A DNA stretch of 23,240 bases. Origin: JALYOC01 sp036675345 (GTDB lineage Bacteria > Myxococcota > Myxococcia > Myxococcales > Myxococcaceae). The DNA lies in the NCBI GenBank assembly GCA_036675345.1, contig JAKFFE010000012.1, positions 1-23,240 on the forward strand, in the 5' to 3' direction. A program made the translations under genes and the position numbers. Every line of letters starts with the position of its first letter. Within the stretch, counting starts at the first letter, position 1. Under the pieces are notes generated by a model, which was given only the letters and a program-made list of their open reading frames with translations, searched no databases and had not been told where the DNA came from. Positions 14,824 to 21,205 of the stretch are shown here, piece by piece.

Positions 14824-15360
14824 TCGTCCGGCCAAACCGCTCCAGCCCCCGGACGAAGTAGGCGCACCGTGCGAATTCGTCCGGCCAAACCGCCCCAACC
14901 CCGGACGAAGTAGGCGCGCCGTGCGAGTTCGTCCGGCCCCACCGCCGCAACCCCGGACGAAGTAGGCGCGCCGTGCGAGTTCGTCCGGCCAGACCGCCCC
15001 AACCCCGGACGAAGTAGGCGCGCCGTGCGAGTTCGTCCGGCCAAACCGCCCCAACCCCGGACGAAGAAGGCGCGCCGTGCGAGTTCGTCCGGCCCCACCG
15101 CCGAATACCCGGACGAAGTAGGCGCGCCGTGCGAGTTCGTCCGGCCAAACCGCCGAATACCCGGACGAAGCAGGCGCGCCGTGCGAGTTCGTCCGGCCAA
15201 ACCGCCGAATACCCGGACGAAGTAGGCTGGCGGTGCGAGTTCGTCCGGCCAAACCGCCGAATACCCGGACGAAGTAGGCGCGCCGTGCGAGTTCGTCCGG
15301 CCAAACCGCCCCAACCCCGGACGAAGTAGGCTGGCGGTGCGAGTTCGTCCGGACCCACCG
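14824..15360. repeat. 52-bp tandem array of palindromes, 10 units plus a half unit
   Basis: Units start at 14849, 14901, 14953, 15005, 15057, 15109, 15161, 15213, 15265 and 15317: ten steps of exactly 52 bp. A half unit precedes them at 14824. Each unit has the arm CCGGACGAA, an 18-base loop (usually with GGCGCGCC at its centre), the arm TTCGTCCGG and a 16-base linker. All 20 arms are perfect. The loop has variants (GCTGGCGG in units 8 and 10) and the linker exists as CCCCAACC and CGAATACC-side forms. The array sits between convergent genes. Confidence 0.97.
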
Positions 15361-15375
15361 ATGAAGCTCAGACGC

Positions 15376-16023
15376 TCAGCGAAGCCGATCCCTGAAGACG
15401 GTGAGGACATCTTCTAGCGGGGTCGCTTTTGAGGCCTTCGCCGCCAGTTCAAGACAGCGATTGCACTCTGCCACTTCGCCCATCGCACTCCACAGGGCAC
15501 CGGCGTAAGCCAAACGAAGCCCTTGTGCGCGGGGATCGAGGTGTGCGGCGCTAGCCCCTGTTGGCTGCTCCAGAAACCTGGCAAATGCCCGAGGCTCGGT
15601 GAAGCTCTCCAGGAACGGCACCATCGCTTCCTTCAAGGCGAGCCGGACCTCCTTGCGCGGCTGCTCGTAGTCTTCGTCGCTATCGCCTTCGGTGACGCTC
15701 CACCAGAGGTCGAGGCTGCTCTCGGTGATCATGCCGATTCTCGCCGAGAGACAACAGTCCGTCAGTCCAGGACTCGTGGGTTCGGGCCTGTTGCGCAGCA
15801 CCGAGGTCACGCCCGGAACGTAGAGGCCGCCATTGAAAGTAAAGGAGATGGACTGGGCATCATTCCAACGCGACCACTGCACCTCGATCAATTGAGTGAC
15901 TTGACCTTGCTTGCGCAGAAAGAGGTCGCCTGCCTTCGCGAAACCGATCGGCTTCAGGGCATGGGCCGCGGAGTCCACCGCGGCCGATCTTGCTTTGGCT
16001 TGCAGCCCGCCTTCACCCTTCAT
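15376..16023 (-). CDS. DUF4304 domain-containing protein
   Basis: A 215-residue soluble protein. Residues about 18-140 match the DUF4304 pattern: LKPIGFAKAGDLFLRKQGQVTQLIEVQWSRW followed by FTFNGGLYVPG (residues 22-71) and DLWWSVTEGDSD. The C-terminal part is helical and could carry TPR-like helices (AYAGALWSAMGEVAECNRCLELAAKA). No biochemical function is established for this domain. Such genes are scattered and are often found in accessory regions. The ATG at 16023 has AAAGG/GGGA-type purines upstream. It ends 16 bp from the 52-bp palindrome array, which could act as its terminator. The next two genes are divergent and of unknown function. Confidence 0.75.
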   Translation of the reverse strand: MKGEGGLQAKARSAAVDSAAHALKPIGFAKAGDLFLRKQGQVTQLIEVQWSRWNDAQSISFTFNGGLYVPGVTSVLRNRPEPTSPGLTDCCLSARIGMITESSLDLWWSVTEGDSDEDYEQPRKEVRLALKEAMVPFLESFTEPRAFARFLEQPTGASAAHLDPRAQGLRLAYAGALWSAMGEVAECNRCLELAAKASKATPLEDVLTVFRDRLR

Positions 16024-16400
16024 GGAACATCCCAGCCTTTCTTTCGGTTCTCAGAAGGAAGGGACCCGTCGCGGGTTCTTCTCAGAAGCTCTCTCCCGGG
16101 TGACATGAAGCGGCCTGCGCTCTCGCGCCCGATTACAGCTTCGGCTGCCGGACGTCGTTGTTCCCACAGGAGCAGAGGTGGCGGGGACCTGGCCAGCAGG
16201 AGCGCGAAAACAATAAGATCTTCTTCATGTTTTCCTGGCCGATGACCTGCCCGAAACCTCGAACAAGAAGATGATCATCTTATTTTCAAGCGACTGTCTC
16301 GGGCCGAGAAGAGGGTGAGTTCTTCCCCCAGATCACCGTGCCCTGTCCCCTCCGGCTCGAACATGAAGGTCAGATTGCAGGCGAGGAGGTGATGCCCTGC
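16024..16400. other. Divergent intergenic region with AT-rich centre
   Basis: About 375 bases separate the DUF4304 start from the unknown gene pair. Around 16204-16292 the base composition drops sharply in GC compared with everything else in the window. Two related AT-rich palindromes lie there (next entry). The region should hold promoters for both directions; I cannot assign -10 or -35 boxes reliably. Confidence 0.5.
16212..16284. promoter_or_regulatory. AT-rich inverted repeat and palindrome, possible operator
   Basis: AATAAGATCTTCTT at 16212-16225 contains the palindrome AAGATCTT. AAGATGATCATCTT at 16268-16281 is a perfect 14-bp palindrome and is followed by ATT. The outer halves AATAAGAT (16212-16219) and ATCTTATT (16277-16284) are exact inverted repeats 57 bp apart. 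The location between divergent genes fits a regulator-binding site, but no regulator is encoded nearby. Confidence 0.4.
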
Positions 16401-16703
16401 ATGCATCGAGATCCGATGGAACAAGATTGGGGACCGTCAACACCGGAGTTCTACAGCGCGGGCCGCGGCGTTGCCCTGCACGTCTTCAATCACGACCTGT
16501 CCAGTGAGGATGCCGTAGCCCGCACCCTTCGGTTCTGCGTTGGTCGGGTCCTTTGGTTCAGGAAGCAGTTACCGGAGGGCTCCACTCAGGAGGCCCGCTT
16601 TGACGATCGGGGCCAATTCCTGGAGGCCGGTACTCGTGAGCGCATCAAGAGGGCGCTGGCGAAGTTGGCAGTGGGCGTCACTTTCGCGTCGGAGAGGACG
16701 TAG
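16401..16703 (+). CDS. Unknown small protein, first of a pair
   Basis: About 100 residues (MHRDPMEQDWGPSTPEF...). It continues GVALHVFNHDLSSEDAVARTLRFCVGRVLWFRKQLPEG and ends in a basic, helical stretch ERIKRALAKLAVGVTFASE. No family recognised. I chose the ATG at 16401 because AGGAGG ends 11 bases before it; the ATG at 16392 is too close to that site, and a GTG at 16338 would add 21 residues. No signal peptide or membrane segment. The next gene begins 3 bp after the stop, so the two form an operon. Codon use is less extreme than in the flanking housekeeping genes, suggesting acquired DNA. Confidence 0.6.
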   Translation: MHRDPMEQDWGPSTPEFYSAGRGVALHVFNHDLSSEDAVARTLRFCVGRVLWFRKQLPEGSTQEARFDDRGQFLEAGTRERIKRALAKLAVGVTFASERT

Positions 16704-16706
16704 GAG

Positions 16707-16997
16707 ATGGCCTTCAACCTCATTGCAGAAGCGGCCCGCGTCCTGGATTGGGACAGTCTTCATGCCGAACTCACAGCGACCAGGCGGCTTGTGGAACTGT
16801 TCCCCATCGCCAGCTCTGAGGGGTGCTCCGACGCACTGGGGATCTCGGTGCCGCTCCGCGCAGCCACGGAGGAGGTCTGGGCCGAGTTGGTCGTGCTGAT
16901 TGGCACCCTGACCCGAGCGGGTATGCGCGTCCACGACCTGCACACCGGGCGCGAGGTCCTATCCTTCGAGGCGCTGCGCCGGGAACTCTTCGGGTGA
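16707..16997 (+). CDS. Unknown small protein, second of a pair
   Basis: A 96-residue protein (MAFNLIAEAARVLDWDSLHAEL...). Mostly helical with one hydrophobic stretch (EEVWAELVVLIGTLTRAGM) too mixed for a membrane helix. It ends MRVHDLHTGREVLSFEALRRELFG. No family recognised. It starts 3 bp after the preceding stop, with TAGGAG/GAGAGGA purines as ribosome site. A decayed copy of its C-terminal motif (TRAGMRVxDL) lies at about 3598-3690 on the minus strand, so this gene belongs to a family present at least twice locally. The tight pairing resembles toxin/antitoxin or effector/immunity pairs, but nothing in either sequence proves that. Confidence 0.65.
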   Translation: MAFNLIAEAARVLDWDSLHAELTATRRLVELFPIASSEGCSDALGISVPLRAATEEVWAELVVLIGTLTRAGMRVHDLHTGREVLSFEALRRELFG

Positions 16998-17077
16998 GCT
17001 GGCCAAATGGACGCCCGGTTGCTGGCCGTGAGAGACGGCGACGCGCTCCTGAATTCACCCCGCCTCGATCCGAATCC

Positions 17078-17581
17078 TCACCTCAGCTTCAACGCGTACT
17101 TCACCACCGGAACGCCCAGCTCGGTCCTTCGCTCCGGTTTCAGAGCAAACCCGTAGCGCTCGTAGAAGGCGCGGGTGCGCTGGTTCTCCTCGAACACCCA
17201 GATCACCGCGGTGGTGAAGCCGGCCGAGCGCAGGTCGGCCACTCCCTGGTCCATCAGCCGGCGGCCGACACCGCCTCCCCAGTGCTCCGGGGAGACGTAG
17301 AGCGCGAACAGTTCACCCTCTCCCGGGTCGCTGGATTCCACCGCGGCGCCGGACACCACGTAGCCGATCACCCGCTGCTGTTGGACCGCCACCCGGAAGG
17401 TGGCCGGATACTGGCTCAGCCCGGACTCCCACTGCGCGCGCTCCCCCTCCACTGAGAGGCTGTCCAGGAAGGCCCGGGGAAGGATCTCCGCATACGCCGC
17501 ACGCCAGCCGTCCACCTTGACCTGGGCCATCCCCAGGGCGTCGGCCAGGGTCGCGCTGCGCAGCTCGAGAGGGAGAGTCAC
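17078..17581 (-). CDS. GNAT-family N-acetyltransferase
   Basis: A 167-residue cytosolic acetyltransferase. Motif A is LFALYVSPEHWGGGVGRRLMDQGVADLRSAG with the acetyl-CoA pyrophosphate loop G-G-G-V-G. Motif B is WVFEENQRTRAFYERYGFALKPER. The N-terminus (LRSATLADALGMAQVKVDGWRAAYAEILP) is the usual GNAT opening of the 'W..AY..I.P' subgroup. Substrate unknown. The start is taken as GTG at 17581 because the frame upstream loses family likeness. A convincing Shine-Dalgarno is not visible, so a few codons' error is possible. Divergent from the M61 peptidase with about 220 bp between starts. Confidence 0.88.
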   Translation of the reverse strand: MTLPLELRSATLADALGMAQVKVDGWRAAYAEILPRAFLDSLSVEGERAQWESGLSQYPATFRVAVQQQRVIGYVVSGAAVESSDPGEGELFALYVSPEHWGGGVGRRLMDQGVADLRSAGFTTAVIWVFEENQRTRAFYERYGFALKPERRTELGVPVVKYALKLR

Positions 17582-17800
17582 CGAAGGGCGATGATCGCCC
17601 ACTCCCTGGCGCGGGCTCAAGCCGCCGTTCACCCCTGGATGAGCGTCTCCGGCGGCGGCCAGAACCGGGCGAGGTGCCGCTGCAGCGCGGATGGCCACCT
17701 CCGGTCGAAAAGCGAATGGGCCTGTCCGTCCCGACCCGCGCGCTTCGAGTGGAGGCGCAAATTGATTTACCTTCCCACGCGGGGGAGAAGAGACGACCCC

Positions 17801-19558
17801 ATGAGCTCCGCGACCTATCGAGTCCGAGTCCTCCCCGAATCCCACGTCCTGGAGGTGCAGTTGAGCCTGAGCGGACTTCCGCCCGGGCCGATCCATCTCC
17901 AGGTTCCGACCTGGGTTCCCGGTGCGTATGGGTTCATGAAGTACGGGCGCGACCTGTACGACGTGGAGGCCCGCAACGCAGCCGGCCCGCTGAGCATCGC
18001 CCGCGAGGGTTGGCAGGGCTTCCGGGTGGAGGGCGCCACCGGAGAAGCGGAGATCCGCTACCGGGCCTACGCCTATGACCCCGCCTGGGGCGAGCTGACC
18101 GGGCTGGTGGACCACGAGCACGCGGTGCTGATCGGGCCCCGCTACCTGCAGGCGGTGGAGCACTCCGGGCCGGTGCGGGTGCAGTACCAGCTGCCCTCCG
18201 GCTGGGCCTTCCATCATCCGGCCGGTGCGCGGGAGGTGGAGCCGTTCACCTTCGAGTACCCGGGCTTCGCGTCCTTCACCGACACCCCGGTGGTGGCCGG
18301 CGGCTTCACCCAGCGCTCGCGGGATTGCGCCGGCACCCCGTTCCACTTCCTGTTCCTGGATCAGACCCTGGGGTTCGACAGCCAGGTGGACCGCTTCATC
18401 GACGCGGTGATGAAGGTGGCCGAGGCCTGCCGGGAGATCTTCGGCAGCTTCCCCTTCCCCCACTACTCCTTCGTCTTCACCTTCAACCCCCACGCCGGCT
18501 GGGGTCTGGAGCACGCCACCAGCACCATGATCGCCCTGGGGCCGGACGCGCTGATCGATCCCGACGAGTTCTCCCGCGGGGTCCGGGTCAGCGCCCACGA
18601 GCTGTTCCACGCCTGGAACGTCTGCCGTCTCAAGCCGGCGCCGTTCATGCGCCCGGACTTCACCCACGGCAGCTTCACCGACGGGCTGTGGGTGGCGGAG
18701 GGCTTCACCCGCTACTACGAGTTCCTGCTCCTGGTGCGGTCGGGCGCGATCACCCCGGAGACCTTCCTCTCCAACGTGGTGAACTACTACCGGCAGCTGG
18801 CCTCGATGCCGGCGTACGCGCGGGTGCCGGTGCGTGACTCGTCGATCACCACCTTCCTCAACCACAACAAGTACCCGGGCAGCACCAACAACACGATCGA
18901 CTACTACGACCACGGGATGCTGGTGGCCTTCGACCTCGACGCGCACCTGCGCTGCGCACCCCGGCCCAGCTCGCTGGATCGCGAGTTCGCCGCCTTCTAC
19001 GAGGCGTTCGTGGGCAAGGCGGACGGCTTCACCCACCAGGATCTGGTCGGCTTCTTCGGCGCGCGCACCCCGGGCACCGAAGCGCTGATCCGCCGCGAGG
19101 TGGAGCAGGCCGGCACCCTCTCTGTTCCCCAGACCCTCGCGCGGCTGGGGTTCCAGCTCTCTGACGCCGAGCAGCCCCGCCTGGGCGTGGTGCTCAAGCA
19201 GGGCGGACCGGTGGTGGAGAACGTGCTGGACGGGTGGGCGGCATCGAAGACCGGCCTCGCTCCGGGCGACGAGCTGATGCGGGTCAACGGCTTCCCCTTC
19301 TCGCTTAAGGCACTGAAGTGGGCGATCAGCACGGGGGCCCAGGTGGCGCTGGAGGTCCGCCGCGGACACCGCACGCTCAGCTTCCAGGCCGCACCCGAGC
19401 CGCGGTCCCAGCCCGCCCGCCTGCACTGGAAGGGGTCGGCGGCCCAGCTCCAGCTGCTGCGGACCTGGTTCGGCCAACCGGAGCTGACCTTCATGGACGG
19501 GCAGGAGCTGTCGTTGGCGGCCTACGAGAACTTCCACGGGGTGCAGCAGGTTCTCTGA
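17801..19558 (+). CDS. M61-family metallo-aminopeptidase with PDZ domain
   Basis: A 585-residue glycyl-aminopeptidase-like zinc protease. The N-terminal beta domain (about 1-200) includes LQVPTWVPGAYGFMKYGRDL, a hallmark of the family. The catalytic domain has GWGLEHATS (234-242), the zinc site HELFH at 266-270 followed by AWN, and the third ligand Glu300 in WVAEGFTRYYE. The C-terminal PDZ-like domain spans about 455-540 (GWAASKTGLAPGDELMRVNG). No signal peptide, so it probably acts in the cytosol on N-terminal Gly or Ala of peptides. The ATG at 17801 is preceded by GGGGGAGAAGAG. Upstream in-frame sequence is not family-like. No downstream gene follows for 1.6 kb. Confidence 0.93.
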   Translation: MSSATYRVRVLPESHVLEVQLSLSGLPPGPIHLQVPTWVPGAYGFMKYGRDLYDVEARNAAGPLSIAREGWQGFRVEGATGEAEIRYRAYAYDPAWGELTGLVDHEHAVLIGPRYLQAVEHSGPVRVQYQLPSGWAFHHPAGAREVEPFTFEYPGFASFTDTPVVAGGFTQRSRDCAGTPFHFLFLDQTLGFDSQVDRFIDAVMKVAEACREIFGSFPFPHYSFVFTFNPHAGWGLEHATSTMIALGPDALIDPDEFSRGVRVSAHELFHAWNVCRLKPAPFMRPDFTHGSFTDGLWVAEGFTRYYEFLLLVRSGAITPETFLSNVVNYYRQLASMPAYARVPVRDSSITTFLNHNKYPGSTNNTIDYYDHGMLVAFDLDAHLRCAPRPSSLDREFAAFYEAFVGKADGFTHQDLVGFFGARTPGTEALIRREVEQAGTLSVPQTLARLGFQLSDAEQPRLGVVLKQGGPVVENVLDGWAASKTGLAPGDELMRVNGFPFSLKALKWAISTGAQVALEVRRGHRTLSFQAAPEPRSQPARLHWKGSAAQLQLLRTWFGQPELTFMDGQELSLAAYENFHGVQQVL

Positions 19559-20066
19559 CGCGCGCCTGGGTGCGAGTTCCGGCCAGGCCCGACCGGGATC
19601 CTGCGGCGGAGCGGCCCACCCTGCGACCACCGGTCAGTCGCTCTCCTCGGGGTCCAGTGGGGCCGGGCGGTGGTCGCTGGGAGAGAAGGCACCGAGCCTG
19701 TTCGTCGAAGCCTGAGGTCGGACCTGAGCTGGTGGTCCAAGGGCCTCCGGCTCCGGTGGAGGTCTCGACCGCGCCGATCTCTCCGCAGCCGGATCCGTTC
19801 CGGAGGCTGGTGAGATCCGCCCAGAGCTCGCCTGCCGCGCGAGGCGGCACCGTGGGCGGTGGTCAAGGCCGCGGCTGCGGGGTCTCCGCAAGGAGCGACG
19901 GGCGCGGTGGTTTTCGTATTGGGCGGCCGCGGCTGCTCCCCTCGCCTGGGTACTGCCGCGGTCACCCGCGCGGCGACAGGCTCAGCCAGTTCCGTTGCTG
20001 GCGATGACTTCGGTGCAAGCGAGCTCACGATCACCAATGGACCGCGGCCCCGACGCGCTTTCGTGA

Positions 20067-20149
20067 GGGGACTTTGTCCAGGGATGCAGTTTACCCCCGG
20101 GTTTTTCGCCCAAATCGCCGTGGAGCGTGTCTCTGGAGACAAAGTCCCC
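20067..20149. mobile_element. Possible 83-bp MITE-like element
   Basis: Perfect 12-bp terminal inverted repeats, GGGGACTTTGTC at 20067-20078 and GACAAAGTCCCC at 20138-20149. Allowing a 2-base gap, they extend further inward as CAG / CTGGA. The interior (59 bases) is less GC-rich, with CCCCCGGGTTTTT. No open frame inside. It could be a miniature element mobilised by a transposase elsewhere, or a large hairpin; no clear target duplication is seen. Confidence 0.45.
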
Positions 20150-20268
20150 CCACGCCGGCAGCACCCCGTCCTGTCGTTGCTGCATCCAGCGCGGCCCGAG
20201 GGCTCTCCCGACCAGACCGGTGGGTCGGACTTCAAGGTCGATTGACGAGACAGTCAGCCCCCTCCTCC

Positions 20269-20543
20269 CGGTCGAGGTCTGGGTCGAGGTCCCGGTCGAG
20301 ATGCGGTCGAGATGCGGTCGAGATCCCGGTCGAGGTCCGGGTCGAGGTCCCGGTCGAGGTCGAGGTCCCGGTCGAGGTCCGGGTCGAAGTGCGGTCGAAG
20401 TGCGGTCGAGGTGCGGTTGAGGTGCGGTCGAACTCCGGTCGAACTCTGGTCGAGGTCCGGTCGACACTCCGGTCGAGGTCCGCTCAAGGTCCGCTCAAGG
20501 TCCGCTCAAGGTCCGCTCAAGGTCCGGTCGAGGTTTCCCGGTC
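20269..20543. repeat. 11-12-bp GGTCGA tandem array
   Basis: About 19 occurrences of GGTCGA, mostly one every 11 or 12 bases, with local sub-families. GGTCGAGGTCCC and GGTCGAGATGC types come first, then GGTCGAAGTGC, and finally four perfect copies of CCGCTCAAGGT (11 bp) near 20488-20532. Frames through it stay open (Val-Glu-Val or Arg-Ser-Arg repeats), but this is a by-product of the repeat. Confidence 0.92.
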
Positions 20544-20894
20544 CCAGCCAAAGTTGATGACCGAGCGAACTCCCGGCTGAGCTGTACCGACCGACCCTGC
20601 CCCTCGGAGCCCGGTGGCCGCCTGACCACAACGACGTCACCGGTTGGACCATCCGGTCTGTCGGCATGGTCGATCCTGGCCGTTCGCCGTCGGAGGGCCT
20701 GAGACCTCGACGCTCGCCCCTCAATACCATCGTGATTGCGCTGGTTTATCCGGGCGCCTCACGGGGAAGGGCCGGTCATCGCCCCGTTTGGTTCCATGGA
20801 TCCCCGACCTCCTCCGCCCGCCCTCCATTGAAGCGCCCCCAGAGCAGCTCGTACCTGCCGGGCCCCCCTCCAGGGGCCCGAGAGCCCCGGCCCG

Positions 20895-20969
20895 TTCGCC
20901 GCACTGAGTCGAAAATGTAGCCTGTCCCCTATTTCGCCGCGCTGAGTCGAGAGCCAAGCCAGTCCCCGT
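20895..20969. repeat. 38-bp imperfect direct duplication
   Basis: TTCGCCGCACTGAGTCGA at 20895 and TTCGCCGCGCTGAGTCGA at 20933, each followed by a GCC(T/A)GTCCCC block. On the minus strand the units read GGGGAC(A/T)GGCT...CGACTCAG...GCGGCGAA. It lies just beyond the end of the coding-like remnant on the minus strand. Confidence 0.75.
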
Positions 20970-20980
20970 TCCGGGCCTCG

Positions 20981-21157
20981 TCAGGAACCTGGCGCCCACC
21001 CCGTCTGCTTCCTCATGGGTTTGATCTCCACCTCGCGCACGACCACGACTCGCTTCGGCGGGATCAGGTCCGTGCGTCCGGTGGAGTAGCCCTCCCAGCG
21101 CGCGAATCCCTCTCCCCGCCTGTTTCCCGGTGGGGCGGTTTCGCGCGCGGTCTCCCT
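20981..21157 (-). pseudogene. Coding-like remnant, C-terminal end of an unknown protein
   Basis: A 58-codon minus-strand stretch between stops has natural-looking composition and strong third-position GC. It reads GEGFARWEGYSTGRTDL, then IPPKRVVVVREVEI, KPMRKQTGWAPGS and stop. There is no usable start codon upstream; a stop lies at 21158-21160. I do not recognise the family. It may be the tail of a gene whose front was replaced when the ThrRS gene or the repeats arrived. Confidence 0.35.
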
Positions 21158-21205
21158 TCAGCGCTCCTCCGGTACCGGCCTCTCTCTTCGTCCCGGAGTC
21201 ACCCC

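Larger units (their letters stand above)
19559..21205. other. Long region without intact genes
   Basis: About 1.65 kb between the M61 and ThrRS genes. All long frames have low-complexity or Arg/Pro-rich products and no good starts. It holds a small inverted-repeat element, the GGTCGA array, a 38-bp duplication and one coding-like remnant, listed separately. 19559-20060 and 20545-20890 show nothing further. It looks like an accumulation site for element debris and expanding repeats. Confidence 0.6.

Noticed and set aside
14849..15352. CRISPR array (palindromic repeat plus 16-base linker)
   Set aside because: Linkers are nearly identical and too short to be spacers, the palindrome loop varies, and no cas gene is in the window.
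13782..15410. Long minus-strand frames encoding repeated peptides such as GRTRTARLLRPG
   Set aside because: They arise because 52 is not a multiple of three and all three frames of the repeat unit lack stops; there is no start or domain.
17078..19630. An 850-codon open frame on the minus strand covering the M61 gene
   Set aside because: Only its last 167 codons are protein-like (GNAT). The rest is the mirror of the M61 coding sequence, open because of GC-rich third positions.
20074..20580. Protein with VEV/RSR repeats
   Set aside because: Translation of the 11-12-bp DNA array; all frames are open, and there is no start signal or non-repeat domain.
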